Assembly: GCA_016271365.2 (NCBI GenBank)
Contig: CM028129.1
Location: 1,003,049,501-1,003,113,500, forward strand
DNA length: 64,000 bases
Source: Neoceratodus forsteri
Lineage: Eukaryota > Chordata > Ceratodontiformes > Ceratodontidae
Reading direction: 5' to 3'
The position numbers and the translations under genes are program-made. The notes under the pieces were generated by a model, which saw nothing but the letters and a program-made list of their open reading frames with translations, was not told the origin of the DNA and made no database searches. Shown here piece after piece: positions 32,240 to 44,690 of the stretch. How positions within the stretch are numbered: position 1 is the first letter of the stretch; each line of letters opens with the position of its first letter.

Positions 32240-32565
32240 TTAAGCTCAGCTAGAGGCACTATAGCCTAGGTGCTAGAGCACAAAGTTGTAAACCTGGAGA
32301 CACAAAGAACTCTGTTTTGAATCCAGCAATCACTACTGTGTGACCCTGATTAAGTCATGGTCATGCATAGAGTAAATGGTGGTTGTTAACCACCCTTTTA
32401 ATAATTAATTATCTCTCTTCTTCTCCCTCACTCTATCTCACTGTACCAAGTGCTCCCCTTTCCTTAAACGTTCTGTCTGCACATATGGCTGTTGTTAACT
32501 CTTCACTGATTGCAGAGTGCTTTGGGAAACAGTGTGTATGAAATTAGCTACATAAAAACAAATTC
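32240..32565 (+). mobile_element. MIR-like CORE-SINE
   Basis: A tRNA-like head with an A-box-like segment (TATAGCCTAGGTGCTAGAGC, about 32260) and a B-box-like segment (GTTTTGAATCC, about 32314). It is followed by the CORE-type block TGTGTGACCCTGATTAAGTC (32338 on). The tail near 32515-32560 (AGTGCTTTGGGAAAC, then CTACATAAAAACAAATT) resembles an L2-type 3' end, as in MIR-type SINEs. Confidence 0.7.
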
Positions 32566-32649
32566 CTTTCTTTTCCTATGAGAAAAGGGTAACATGGCTG
32601 TATTTTCCTTAGAAAGTGAGAATGCAGGTTGTAGCATTATGAATGTATT

Positions 32650-33300
32650 GTCGTTTAGGAAGTTGACTTCTAGGAAGGCCACAGAGAAGTGAATTGCAGA
32701 AATTCATTCAGGAAGCTGTAAAAGTGTGTAAAAGTGCTTCCACAGGTGAAACAATGAGGAAGTGATTGACTTTGTTGATGTTGCATAGATGCGTGAAGTT
32801 TTATGATATTTATGCTAAAAGAGATTGTCAGTTCAGGGTCAAAAATAATGCCAAAATTGTGGACAGTACTGTCCAAATTAATATCAAACTCTAGTAACTG
32901 TGACAGAATAAGCAGTGTTTTGTGTGACTTTCTCTAGCCAAAGAGGAGTATTTCATTTTGAGACAAACTGAGCTGTGGGAAATTGATACAAAGTCAGGAA
33001 TTAACCTGAGACAAGCATGGCGAGAAGGTAGAACTTTAAGAATCATTCTCAGACTACACAGAGAAAGAGAGAGTTGGGTATCATTGGTCAAACAATGATA
33101 GACTATGGTCAAACTAGCAATCAGATGGGCAAGTGTCAGGAGATGCAATGTAGCGAAAAGAATGGTACCCAAGATGAAGCCTTGAGGAAAACTGAGCATG
33201 AATGTGCATGGTGTCAAGGCAAATGCTCCACCAGATACAGGAAAAGATAGACTATAAACATTAAGACTGAAACCAAAAGAAGGGAGAGCCTGGGACATCA
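32650..33300 (-). pseudogene. Very decayed L2-like RT
   Basis: The - strand frame (33298-32891) reads SFPQGFILGTILF, a worn form of SVPQGSxLGPxLF, then VYHCLTNDTQLSLSL in place of FHCYADDTQLYLSL. The catalytic YADD is destroyed (LTND). It resembles the RT of the L2 copies at 26187 and 33380 but is more diverged. Confidence 0.6.
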
Positions 33301-33379
33301 GTGCAATGCTTGAGGCAGGTTAATAAAATTACATGATCAACATTATCAGAAACAGCATTTAGGTAATTTAGAATAGTTA

Positions 33380-34075
33380 TGTAATGCAATGTAAAGCTCT
33401 ATGTTAAGCACCCTTCCCAAGTTCAGGGCACTTTTACAACACAGGTAATAACATATTCACAATTTAAAAATCCAGCAGTAAAATACTTAGCATTTAAACA
33501 TTCTTATGGGTTACAGTATTATCCTTCCCAGGTCCCATCAAAGGCCTGTTGAAATAGATGGACTTTAACAGAGCTTTTAAAACTTTCCATGGTCAGGCTA
33601 TCTCATATCTGATGAGGCAGAGAATTCCACAGCATAGGAGCCACAAAGGCAAATGATCTTCCTCGAGCTGTTTTCAACCATACCCTGGGTATCTCTAGCA
33701 ATCTCTTATTGGAGGATCAGAGTGAGTGGGAGGGACAGTAGGGATACAAGAGATCTTGCAGGTACAATGGTCCCAGGTCTTGTAGGGCTTTATAGGTCAG
33801 CAATGCAATCTTGAAGGTAATCTGCCACTGTACCAGCAGCCAGTGCAGTTCGCGCAGCACAGGTGTTATATGACTGGATCTAGAGGTTCCAGTCAACAAC
33901 CTGGCTGTCTCGTTCTGCACCAGTTGTAATCAGATATCAACCCCTGGTAGCCCTAGGTAAAGGACGTTGTAGTAATCAAGATGAGTAGTCACAAAGGTGT
34001 GGACCAAGGTAGGCAGATCTTCAGATGGCACCAGGTGCTTCACCCTGGTGATATTCCTAAAATGGCAAAAGGAAG
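33380..34075 (-). mobile_element. L2 LINE, 3' fragment
   Basis: On the - strand 34070-33540 reads FRNITRVKHLVPSEDLPTLV, QNETARLLTGTSRSSHITPV, LRELHWLLVQWQI and LEIPRVWLKTARGRSFAF, and ends MLWNSLPHQI. This is the C-terminal region of the same L2 subfamily as 26187-27197. The 3' tail near 33380 contains CTTTACATTGCATTAC. Stops interrupt the frame. Confidence 0.75.
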
Positions 34076-36132
34076 ATCTGACCTCAGCCGACACATAGTA
34101 AGTGAGAAGGAGTTTTTAATAGAAGCATGGAGGATATCTCCACATAGCCAGAAGAGGGTTATTTCTGTGCTATGATAAGGAGGAAAAACAGCTTTGAAAG
34201 AGTTGCATGTGAGTTTTTGGGAGTAAGGTGGGTCATTAGGTGATTGAATGTCATATCTTTAAGAATTTGATCCACAAATGGTATATTGGGTATAGGATGA
34301 CAGTTTGTAAATATATTCGGTTCCCAAAAGGGTTTGTTAAGCTTGATTTGATAACATCTTTTTTTAGGTTAATCATGGAAAATATAGCAGTAATAAGAAA
34401 ACATTGTAGTATGGGAAATGCTAGACAAAAACATCAAGTGTCCATAGTGTTCCTCTTCTGTCATCTGGGCAGCTACAGTATTCAAAATCACATGAAATAC
34501 TGGTTGTCATGGTCTAGTTATCGGAACTGTTTGTTTGATGATTAAATCATGATCTATATCATGACCTTAGATCATGATTTCCTTTGATGATCATATGGTG
34601 ACATTTGATGATTGATGATGATTAATCATGACTGACCTTCAGAAAACATGAATAGTAACTTATCAATCACATTTAGTCAGCCACATCATGGAGATGAAGT
34701 GCTTGTTTGCCATGGAGGGAGGGACAGGATGGGTTATTTATGTGTCCCCTGCTGGCTGCTTGTGGAGTGGCATTGTACTGTATCAGCTATGACAGCTGTA
34801 GTTCACCTGCCCTTCTGGCTAGAGGAAGGTGTGGCAGCCCTGATTGTGGGCATGGGGGACAGGGGCAACAATTGAGAATAAGGGAATAAAGAATCAAAAA
34901 CTTTAGTCAACTGGTGCTGTTTCAACTTGTGCTGCAATTTCAGAAATGGCCTGAATATATTCAACTAAGCAATTAAAGCATTCTATAGCCTAGGGCACAG
35001 TTATGGAAATGTTTATACACCAATCTTAAGTTAGCTTTTTTTGAGTTTTTAGCATGTCATGTGAGACTAATCCCAATGAATAGTCAGTGACAACTGGAAT
35101 AAGTAAAGCAAGAACATCAAGAAGAGGGGAGTCTATAAGTTATGATTTGGGCTGTGAGCTGGGTTTCAGTCTGAATTTCAGCTAACTTCATTTTTGAAGT
35201 ACCGGACTTCCAAAAATTAAAGTAAAACCATCTAAAATTGGGGGAAGGAGGGTTCAACACCCATAAGGGAAAAATATTTGGAGACACCCAATTTGCAAGG
35301 CAGATGTGGATGTTAACCATGTTTGAATTGTTTGAAAGGAAAGACATTTTACTGGCATTGGTGGACAAGAACAACATCTTAAAAACTGAAAAGTACACCC
35401 TTTACCCCCTACCCACCTAGGCTCATGGTGGCTGACATCTGAGTACTCAGTACTACATAATTCACATACATTAACATTGAAATGGTCCTCAGTATAGATT
35501 AGGCAACTTGTGACATTATGGATTACATGGAGTTTTACAGCATATTTAAACTGAGAAGAAACTGTAGATATATTTAGGAACTGCAATATTGTTAGCTTCA
35601 GATGACTGAACAAGAAGTTTACAACTGTCATAAATTGTTAATGGAGAACAAATGACTATGTTTTGTTTCTTAACCCGATCATCCCAGTGAGAAATTTTGG
35701 CTAGGCTTGCATATGTGTGTCTGATGGCTGATTCTATATGATATGACTATTAACATTTCAATAAGCTATTCTAACAAAGGAAGGGTATTTTATAAGTAAA
35801 TATTCATTAACTTGTAAACAATAGTCTCTCCTAGACTATTGACTCCAAATGTTTGGCGCTTGGGAAGCATTTTGATTTCCAAAAACTGGGATGACTTCCA
35901 AATTTGGACCTATGGACATTTTTGTCTATGACTTCCAAAAAACAACTGAACCCCATGACCAAAAATGCAAAAGCCCCACACTGAAACATTCTAAAAGAAC
36001 AGAACATGTGTTTGTGGTGAGTTGCTCTCAGCAGCATCAGATCCAGTCCTGTTTTTGGGACCCATTTGGTCTTGCTGAAACCTTGTCACTTTGCTGTACT
36101 CAGAAATTTAAATACTGATGGTGTCAGGCTTT

Positions 36133-36133
<1 letters not shown>
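34076..36133. other. No gene recognised; AT-rich, TGATGATT-rich patch
   Basis: Only short random frames are present. At about 34535-34630 the sequence is a low-complexity run of TGAT/ATCA units, including several TGATCATGAT-like palindromes. Nothing else could be supported. Confidence 0.4.

Positions 36134-36183
<50 letters not shown>
36134..36183. repeat. (TG)n microsatellite
   Basis: About 24 uninterrupted TG units. Confidence 0.95.
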
Positions 36184-36186
<3 letters not shown>

Positions 36187-36524
36187 CATACTTCATGTAT
36201 GATCCCTTGGGATTCAGTAGAGTTGTTAAGTAGCTTCAGAGTTTGAGCTGGACAGGTGTACAGACAAGGGAGTTTAGAATCCTTTTCAGTCTAACACAGT
36301 GTCTCATTACTGCTCAATCAATGCCAAAAGAGATTTGTTTTTTTATAAACTAGTTTATGCTTGCAACTCCCAGCTTAACATGACTTATATTGTGGTGGCT
36401 ACCAGTTCAGATCATGTCTTGTGATTGCTTTAATTTGCTGTAAGTCAGCAGCTCTTTGATTTTGGTCTTTTTTGTTAAAGTTCTTTATCATTGATTTGCT
36501 TGCTCTGTCAGTGGACTCATTCCA

Positions 36525-36955
36525 TATGTCACTTGAGCTGAGATCCACCAACCCTATTTCATTTGGGATGTGAACCTGAACTAAGATCCATCAAACATAT
36601 TCCCATTGTGACCTGACCTGAACTGAGACCCTGAAAACATATTTTAATTGTGACTTGAGCTGAAACCCTCCAAACTTATTTCACTTGTGACCTGAGACCC
36701 TTCAAACTCATTCCACTTGTGACCTGAGCTGAGACCCTCCAAATTATTTCATGTGTGGCCTGAGCTGAGACCCACCAAACTTATTGCACTTGTGACCTGA
36801 GCTGTGACCCACCAAACATATTACACTTGTGACTCGAGCTGAGACCCATCAAACTTATTGCACTTATGTCTCGAGCTGAGAACCACAACATTGAAAGTGC
36901 TTGTGACATCAGCTGAGACCCACCAAACTCTTTCACTTGTGACTTGTGTCAGGGT
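36525..36955. repeat. Diverged tandem repeat, unit about 45-50 bp
   Basis: Nine or so imperfect copies of a unit like TGTGACCTGAGCTGAGACCC followed by ACCAAACTTATTTCACT. Copies differ by single bases and short gaps. There is no coding potential. Confidence 0.8.
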
Positions 36956-39029
36956 GATTTCAAACCAGGTTCTTAGCTTAACTGGGATAGTGGGCAACTC
37001 ACTGTTAAGTACCTCCCCAACATTGCACAAGTTGAATCAAATTACCCAGTTTAGTAACTCTATGCTTTTAGGCTGTGCAGTGTATCTAACAGAGTAACTT
37101 AGTATTATTTAATGTTATTTATTGATCTACATCGTTTATGTTGTTTTTTGGTTTTCTGTTTGTAACCATTCTTTGACCTGTACAGCCTTCTGTGGATATG
37201 GCAGTATACAAAATGAAATGCCTTGCCTTGCCTAATTCGATAACTTGTATTCACTTTCTCCTACATTGACAGCACAGTTCTCCAATTCATTACCAACATG
37301 AGAAATGATTGGCATTTAGGCAGCAGTGGAATCATCACTTAACTCTGATGTCATTGGGTCCTACTGTGTCAGAGAAGGTGTCATGTAAATTGTGTGTTGT
37401 TTGAAAAGCCAATGGAGGCAGTGGGAGTTTAGGAAAAGTCACTGGAGACAGTGGGAGTTTAGGAAAGTCACTGGAGACAGTGGGAGTCTAGGAAAAATGT
37501 CTCCTCAAAAGAATCATTAACATATCGGAGGTGAGGCACTCTGGTCCCAGGGAGGGAGTAAGTGTACAAACTGCCTGGCATTCAGGCACCCCTGCTGGCC
37601 AGCCAAGGAGCACCATTATTGGCTATAAGTTGTAATGGTAGTCCCTGGCCCACCCAAGTGTGCAGCTGTGGTGAACTAATAGTTGGAGTGGGGGAGAGAA
37701 CAGAAATGTAGGGACAAACAGAATAATCCAAAAATTAGTAAAATACTATTACTTATTATAACAATAGTAATACTATTACTATTCCATCATCTCATCATCA
37801 TAAAAATAGTTATAATAATACTTACAAAAAAATAATAATTTTCTGACCTAGATTCCATGAAGTCTAAACATTCACTGCTTAGTCTGATTTGTTTTGCCCA
37901 TTTTTGCAGCTGTGGGGGCAGTGCTCAGCAGCGTTATGCCATCACATTACTACATACTAGCACTGTGGAAACGCGTGACTGGACTGCTGTCCAGTGCGCT
38001 CACAGTGCTGCAGTAAGTTTAAGTGGTTGTGTTTATGCGGCACGTCCCCTCTGCTGACCACATAAACACACCCACTTTGGGGCACTTTTTCTTCCGCAGT
38101 AGCAGAAGTGATGGCTGCCATGCACAAGATAGTGTTGCCAAAAGCAGACTGTGCATACGCAAGCATTGTGCATGCTCAATTTCGTCACCGTCACCATCTT
38201 GCTGTATGGGATTCTTTGGCGGTGCTTGTAAACGCTTGGTGCAACCGTATCGGCTCTGACCAGAGTTTGGTTGTCTACTCCTGAGAATATTCTATTTCTT
38301 GATTACTTAACTAGGTACTACATTGGGCACAGTGTTTATTCTTAAATAATAATGATGAATGATATTAAAATGAAAGCAGCCGAGTAATTTATGGGCATGA
38401 CTAAACAATAACATGACAGGGTGTGTTTTATAGCAAGTTGATAAAAGGTTACGTGACGTGTTTCAGTCAATCATGTTAATAGTGTTTCTTATGCCATTTT
38501 ATAAATCACATTGTGAACCGCATGGAAATAAGCCAGTTACTTGATTGTTTGAGAGCTAAACTCAGCCATGACTAAATCTCACCAAACTGTCACATTTAAA
38601 AAAGGTTCCTGGCAATGGCTTTTTCACTATGCTACATACCTCTCTGCTGCTCAGCCACACTTTGCCCACACAGAACATAGCTGCGCAGAAATCAGTTTCT
38701 CACCGCAGTGTTTAAAAAGACATTACAAAGCCACAATAAATATACAAGTTGGAATCGGAATCCAGTTCTTAGAAGGGTCCCACAGGAGCATATTGAGAGT
38801 ACTACTAGTGGTAATCCTGAGAGGCCACTGGCATCTATGAGAGGAGGATGGGCAGCAGTCAGGAAGTTCCAAAAACACTGATTTCGGAATTTGGATTTTG
38901 GAACTCAAAATCTCAAAATTGGAATTCCTAATTTTGGACTGGAATCTCATTAAATCAAATTCCATATTCCAAAGTCTGATCATCCTTGCTCTGTACCTAC
39001 TTTCACATGCGTTCTTGTACGTAAAGGAT
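36956..39029. other. No gene recognised; short tandem and AT-rich patches
   Basis: Three copies of a roughly 31-bp unit (CACTGGAGACAGTGGGAGTT...) lie at 37412-37490. At 37730-37845 there is an ATT/AATA-rich stretch. A CpG-containing stretch lies at about 37960-38260 without a convincing gene. Confidence 0.45.
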
Positions 39030-39730
39030 CCCACACAAGTTCCACCACAAAGAGCATCAATGGGATCATGAGGGCTTTCAACAGTATGCCTTGCCCTCCC
39101 CCTGCAGCAACCCAGCTGCCACCAGAATGTTGCACTCAGTCTCTTTGGGCTCCAGCTGTCCACTAAACTGCCTCCTATACAGCTCCAGCCAATCGAGGCC
39201 CAGCATAGTGATTCTCAGGAGGGGCTTTGAAAAGCCTGCCATTTTTAAAACTCAGAGCAGTGTTTTTCCACACAGTACAATACCCACCACAAGGAGCATC
39301 ACCATTATCTTAAGGCTTTCAACACTGTGCCTTGCCCTCCCCCCACATTGACTGCCAGAATCCCCAGCCACCACCAGAGTGTCACACTCAGTCTCTTTGG
39401 GCTCCAGCCATCCACTGAACTGCCTCTCCTACTGCCCCAGCTGATCAGGGGACAGCATCAGGATTCTCAGTTGGGGATTTGAAAAGCCCACCATTTTTTT
39501 TAATTCAGAGCAGTATCTTTCCTCACCACGCAAGACCCATCACAAAGAGCATCACCAGGTTTGCTAGGACTTTCAGCACTGTGCCTTGCCCTCCCCTCAC
39601 ACTGATAGCCAGTATCCCTAGCCACCACTGGAATGCCACATTCAATCTCTTTGGGCTCCTGATGTCCACTGGACTGCCTCTTCTATAGCCCTAGCCAAGT
39701 GGGGACCAGCATCAAGATTATCAGGCAGGT
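39030..39730. repeat. Satellite-like tandem array, unit about 245-255 bp
   Basis: Three diverged copies, recognisable by TGCCTTGCCCTCCC at about 39090, 39333 and 39586 and by AATCTCTTTGGGCTCC-type blocks. Each copy ends in a GATTCTCAG-like segment and GAAAAGCC. It is not related to any coding element in the window. Confidence 0.75.
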
Positions 39731-40405
39731 TTTCCTCCTTTTTCAGATGTCTCTTGCTAGTGGTTCAGAGCGCAATGGTCTAGAGTGGGAAGGGCTGCAT
39801 TGCAAAGGGTATCACACTGTGGGTGTAAGTTGTGGAGTCAGCCATCAGCTGGCCACGCTGCCCCACTAATGTGTGACTACAAGATGGATTTGCCATTTTC
39901 ATTTCACTGCAGTACATATACTCTATAAGCTTTGTGACTCTGGACTCCTCCTTAGTCCATTGTTAGTTAGTGTAACTGTTAGCACTACTAGCAGAGGTAT
40001 GGTCACTTTGGCTTGAATACCTGCTTATTCTAATGTCTGTTATGGTGTTTTGTTATACATATGCATGCTTTTTTAACCTAAGATGGCAATTTGTCAGGCT
40101 CACATTAGGGACCTGTCTAAACTACCTATCTGGGGTCTGCCTCCTTACCAAATGCAATTGGTTAGTACTCCTATGTCCTACAATTATTAAGGGACTGGCA
40201 TACTCCCTATCTATGGTCTGCCTGGTTTTGTGATTAGTACTGGTCTTTGGTGTACCATGTTAATTCAACTGCCTGTTAAAATAGATTATTTTAAATTACA
40301 ATTATGTCCTTGTTTTATTATCACTTAATTTTAATGTTTTCAGCTAAGGCCAATACTGTTTTGCCTACCAGTACAGTTTAATATTGTTCTGTTTGTACTG
40401 ATGTC
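39731..40405. other. No feature recognised
   Basis: No protein-like frame and no repeat recognised. Confidence 0.4.
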
Positions 40406-40888
40406 TGTTTATTTATTTAAAATATGATGACCGGGAAAGGAACACTGAGCCTCGGCTCGTTTCCAGGTGCGACCCGGGTACAGACTGTACAGTGAAGAGA
40501 AAAAGAGTAACAAATAGAGAAGAATACAAACAGTATGTACAGGCATTTTTGCAAAGAACACAATACATTGACCATACTAAACAAATAATTAGTGTGCAGA
40601 GTAAATAAACGGGATGGGGCAAGATTTCAGTCGGGGGCTAGGGCAAGTGAGTAGAAACTGTGAGGGGCATCTGCAGCATGGTAGGACCATTGGTACATTT
40701 AGGGCAGTGAAGGGTGGGTGGGTGAGTAGGAGCTTGAAGTTTTATGGAAAAGTGGAACAAGAGGGGGCCAGGTGGAGATTGAAGGGGAGGTTGTTCCAGA
40801 GAAGGGGGAGATGGCACGAAAAGGCAGTTTGACCAGTGAGAGTGGGGCAGGTGGAAAGAGCGTGGGTCCCTCTGGGGAAGAGGGTAGT

Positions 40889-42095
40889 TTAGGGAGGTGG
40901 CTGGGGTGAGGCAGGAAGTGAGGTGGGTGGAAGGGAACCAAACCAATATTTTGCTATGAAGGAGGTGCTGTGGAGGGTTCTCCTGTGGGAGAGTGGAATA
41001 AGTGAGAGTGCGGTGTGCAGTAGGCAATGGTGAGTGAGTGGGGGGAAGGCAGTGGCTAAGTGGCAGAAAGAGTTGAGAAGGATGTCTGCTCTGGAAAGAG
41101 AGGAGTCTGGGGCCATTCCATAGATGATGTCAGCATATTCTGTAATGGGCAGGATAGTTTTATGTACGAGCTCGCAACAGTTGGGAATAGGCAGGCTGGC
41201 TTTGTGGCGATAGAGGATGATGAGTGTGGGACAGAGTTTGGTATGGGTGGCCTCAATGTGAGTGGATAAGTTAAGGTGATTGTCAAGCCAAACACACAGG
41301 TACTTGAAAGCAGGGACTAGATCCAGAGGAGAACCATCCAGAGTGGTGATCACTGGGGGGGTCTGGGAGGCTAGAAAGCTTTTGCCAGGAACCAAAGACC
41401 ATAGTGACAGGTGTTTTTGCATTGAGTGTAAGCAGGTTCTCAGAGAATCAGGATTTGACTCTGTTGAAGTCATTTTGGCGGTTGAGGAGGACACAGCCAT
41501 AGGAGGTGCCTGAGGCAATGATGATAGTATCATCTGCATATAGATGCACATTGGAGGAAAGGCAGTCAGATGGAAGGTTGTTAATGAAGAGAGAGAAGAG
41601 GATGGGACAGTGTATAGAACCTTGGGGGGTGCCTGATAAGAAAGGGAGAGGAGTGGAGAGAGCATTGCCTATTTGAACAGATTGATGTCTGTTATGGAGA
41701 TACGAGTGGAACCAGGCAATGGCAGGTTGGGCGATGCCAAAAGAACTAAGTCTGTGGAGTAGCAGCGGGTGGGAGATAGAGTCAAAGTTTTTAGCCAGGT
41801 CTATGAATATGGCAGCTGTGATCTGGCTGTTGTCCATGGCTGAGAGGATGGAGTCGGTTACGTGTAGAAGAATGGTGATGGTGGAGTGGTGTTTTCTGAA
41901 GCTTGACTGTATAGGTGAGAGGGAACTGTTGGAAGAGAGAAAGTCTGACAGTTTGGACAATATAAGGGATTCCTGGACTTTGGCAAGGGTGGGGAGGAGT
42001 GAAATAGGCCTGTAGTTTCCAGGAAGGGAGGGATCACCACCTTTGTGCAGATGGATGATTTTGGCCAATTTCCAGGCTTCGGGGACTGTGGCTGT

Positions 42096-42130
<35 letters not shown>

Positions 42131-42530
42131 GTAAGTGAGTCAAGGGGGCCACAATAGCGGAGGCAGAGATATGGAGTAGTTTGGGGTGAATATCGTCAGG
42201 ATTGGATTTGGTTGTGCTAAGGGAGGATAGTGCATTGTATACTTCCAGTGGTGTGAGGGGTGAAAGAGGAAGCCAGAGGATGGTTTGGCCGAGTTGGGGG
42301 GGAGGGAGTCGGGTAGGGCACAGGAGATGAATAACTTATTGAAGAGCTCAGCCATGGAGGCAGGATCTGAGATGGTACTACCATCTATATTAAGAGCCAG
42401 GCATACCTGCTTAGTGGGGGGGGGGTCATGAAGGGAGTTAATCCTCTTTCAGAAGGACACATGGGTGTTTTGGTTCTGTGAGAACTGTGCTTTAAAGTAT
42501 GAAGATTTAGATTGCAGAATAGCCTAAGTA
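40889..42530 (-). pseudogene. Rex1-like reverse transcriptase
   Basis: The 42152-41448 frame carries PEAWKLAKIIHLHKGGDPS, NYRPISLLPTLAKVQESL, IDLAKNFDSISHPLLLHRL, SGTPQGSIHCPILFSLFIN and the catalytic YADDTII at about 41540. It continues at 41665-40889 with the thumb (VWLDNHLNLSTHIEAT, TILPITEYADIIYG). A (GA)n run at 42098-42126 inside the coding region gives a Leu/Ser repeat and has probably expanded. The linker to the endonuclease (42530-42160) is frameshifted. The catalytic YADD is intact; the preceding motif has FDSISH. Confidence 0.8.
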
Positions 42531-43468
42531 GGCCTATGCAGATGACACAAAGATCTGCAACAGGGTTGACACACAAGGTGGGGTGGAAAGGATGAAAAGG
42601 GACTTGGCAATGTTGGAGGATTGTTCAAATGTATGGCAGCTTGGATTCAATGCAAAGAAGTGCAAAGTAATGCACCTGGGAAACAAAAACCCATGGGAAG
42701 AGTACACAATGGGGGGTGAGATACTGACAACAACAAAAATGGAAAGGGACCTGGGGTAGTCATATCAGATGACCTAAAGGTGAGCCAGCAATGTGAGAAG
42801 ACAGTAAGGATGGCTGGGGGGATACTGGGATGCATTGGAGACGCATCACCAGTAGAAAACAGGAAGTTGTTGGCCTTCTGTACAGACTGTTGGTAAGACC
42901 ACATCTGAAGTACTGTGTACGGTTCTGGAGACCCCATCTCCGCAAAGACATAGACAGGGTGGAGGCTGTCCAGAGGAGGGCAATCAAAATGATGCAGGGT
43001 CTGCATCAGAAGACATATGAAGAAAGACTAAAGGAGCTTAAGATGTATAGCCTTGAGGAAAGGAGGGAGAGGGGGCACATGATAGAAACTTTCAAATACC
43101 TCAAGGGAATCAACAAAGTCCAAGAGGTTAGCATCTTTCAGAAAAAGAGATGTGCAAAAACAATGGGGCACAATTTGAAGATAGAGGGGGATGGCTCAGA
43201 GGTGATATGAGGAAGTATTTCTTCACAGAGAGGGTTGTGGATACATGGAACAGCCTTCTTGAGGAGGTTGTAGAGTCAAAAACAGTGGGGGAATTCAAGA
43301 ATGTATGGGACAGACATAAGGCAATTCTAGTAGTGGGTAGGAGGAAGTAGGCTGTTGGTTACCTAGGATCTGCAGCTTTTCCATTAGGTAGGGAAATGGG
43401 CAGACTAGGTGGGCCAAGTGGTCCTTATCTGCTGTCAAATTCTATGGTTTTATGTTTCTGTATACATT
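42531..43468 (+). mobile_element. CR1 LINE fragment inserted in the Rex1-like LINE
   Basis: Begins at the RT catalytic motif (YADDTKICNRVD, about 42538) and runs through RLLVRPHLKYCVRFWRPHL (about 42890), YEERLKELKMYSLEERRERG and FTERVVDTWNSLLEEVVES to the CR1 3' end. The 3' end is GGTCCTTATCTGCTGTCAAA at about 43420, then TTCTATGGTTTTATGTTTC tail units. Sequence on both sides belongs to the - strand LINE, so the insertion is nested. Confidence 0.85.
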
Positions 43469-43569
43469 TATTTCTAAGACATTTGTAAAATTGTAGATCT
43501 CGTTGGACATGGGAGGCTTTGTACAGTCTCCATGCTTTGTCCCTGGAATGACACAGGGTGATAAGGTCT

Positions 43570-44681
43570 GGTGTAATCTATGGGTGATGGTGGCATTTTA
43601 CCCTGACCTTCCTGAGGGGTGCATGTAGGTCCCAGATATGCTGGAAGATAATGCAGAATTGGGATAGGGTGATGTATACATCCGACTCTGAGAGGACTGG
43701 TAGCCAATCTGCATTTGCGATGTCTTCCTGCAGGGCATATTCATTTAGGAGGTGTAGGGGGCAAGACCAGATAAATTTGGGATGGGAGAGCAGGGAATGG
43801 ATTTTGTGGATGCAGTAAGTAACACAATGGTCACTAAGGGCATTGCAGAAAATTCCTGATGCAGATATATGGTGGGGGTGGGTGGATAAGATCCAATCCA
43901 GAAGGGTGTGGTTTTGGGACTGATTTAGGTGGGTGGGTTCCCAGATTAGCTGAGAGAGGTTCAGGGCTTCGATTCTTAGGGTGGTGTGTTTGGCAGAGCA
44001 GGAGAGCCAGTCAAGATTGAAGTCACTTAGAAGCACAAGTTCACAGTTTGATGTTCTGGAGGAGATTGACATGATGGCCTTAACGACAGAGTCGGGCGAG
44101 GTCTTCGGGGGAGCATAAAAAGCCCCAATGTAGAGGGAGGTGGAGGAGGGAAAGGATACATGTGCAACAATGGATTCATGGGAAGAGTGGCAAGATTTGC
44201 TGAAAATGATAGAGCATGAGAAGGATTGCCTGACGTATAGTGCCACGCCCTCGTCTCGCTTGCCCAGGTCCTAGCGAAATAAATTGTAGTCAGGAATGGC
44301 AAGAGAGGAGTTAGAGATTTTGGCAGATAGCCATGATTCTGTGATGCAGAGAATGTCAGGGTGGTACTGGCTGACCCATACAGTTAGGGCATCCAATTTG
44401 GGGAGGAGGCTCCTGGCGTTGAGATGGACTGTGCGGAGACCCTTAGGGAGCAAGTCAGGGGAGAGGCAAGAGGACAGACCAGGTGAGGAGGGGGGTGAGA
44501 TAGGTGTTTGCCTGGATGCAGAGGGGCTAGGGTTGGGATGAATGTAGCCCACCAGAAGCAAGAGGAGGACAGAGTATGTGAGGAGCGGGGAGTGTTTGGA
44601 TGCTCTGGAGCAGCGCTTGGAGGGTGGTGCATGGAGGTTCAAGCATCGTAGTAGGGCCAGGAGCTCCCAAGGCTTAATCAC
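43570..44681 (-). pseudogene. Rex1-like endonuclease domain
   Basis: An apurinic-type endonuclease. The N-terminus has GYIHPNPSPS (about 44550), then LRTVHLNARSLLPKLDALT and HPDILCITESWLS (the Glu of the active site). After a frame break at about 44270 come YIGAFYAPPKTSP, LVLLSDFNLDWLS (about 44025; Asp and Asn present), LIWEPTHLNQSQNHTLLDWI and LSDHCVTY (SDH, about 43835). The core catalytic residues E, D, N and SDH are recognisable. One frameshift separates the two parts. Confidence 0.8.
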
Positions 44682-44690
44682 ACATAGGAA

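Larger units (their letters stand above)
40410..44690 (-). mobile_element. Rex1/Babar-like (Jockey superfamily) LINE, nearly full ORF2
   Basis: On the - strand the endonuclease begins near 44681 and the RT ends near 40890. The 3' region runs to about 40410, where ATTTAAAATATGATGACCGG precedes unrelated A/T-rich DNA. A CR1 fragment in the opposite orientation (42531-43468) splits it between endonuclease and RT. Clade assignment (Rex1 rather than L2) is by general look of the RT and endonuclease and is not certain. Confidence 0.75.

Noticed and set aside
35117..35631. Overlapping short frames on both strands
   Set aside because: Random-looking composition, no motif, and no start or splice context.
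37857..38259. Overlapping short frames near a CpG-containing patch
   Set aside because: There are no splice sites, promoter motifs or family resemblance strong enough to call a gene.
41860..42130. Leu/Ser-repeat peptide as a signal sequence
   Set aside because: It is a (GA)n microsatellite inside the LINE reverse transcriptase frame.
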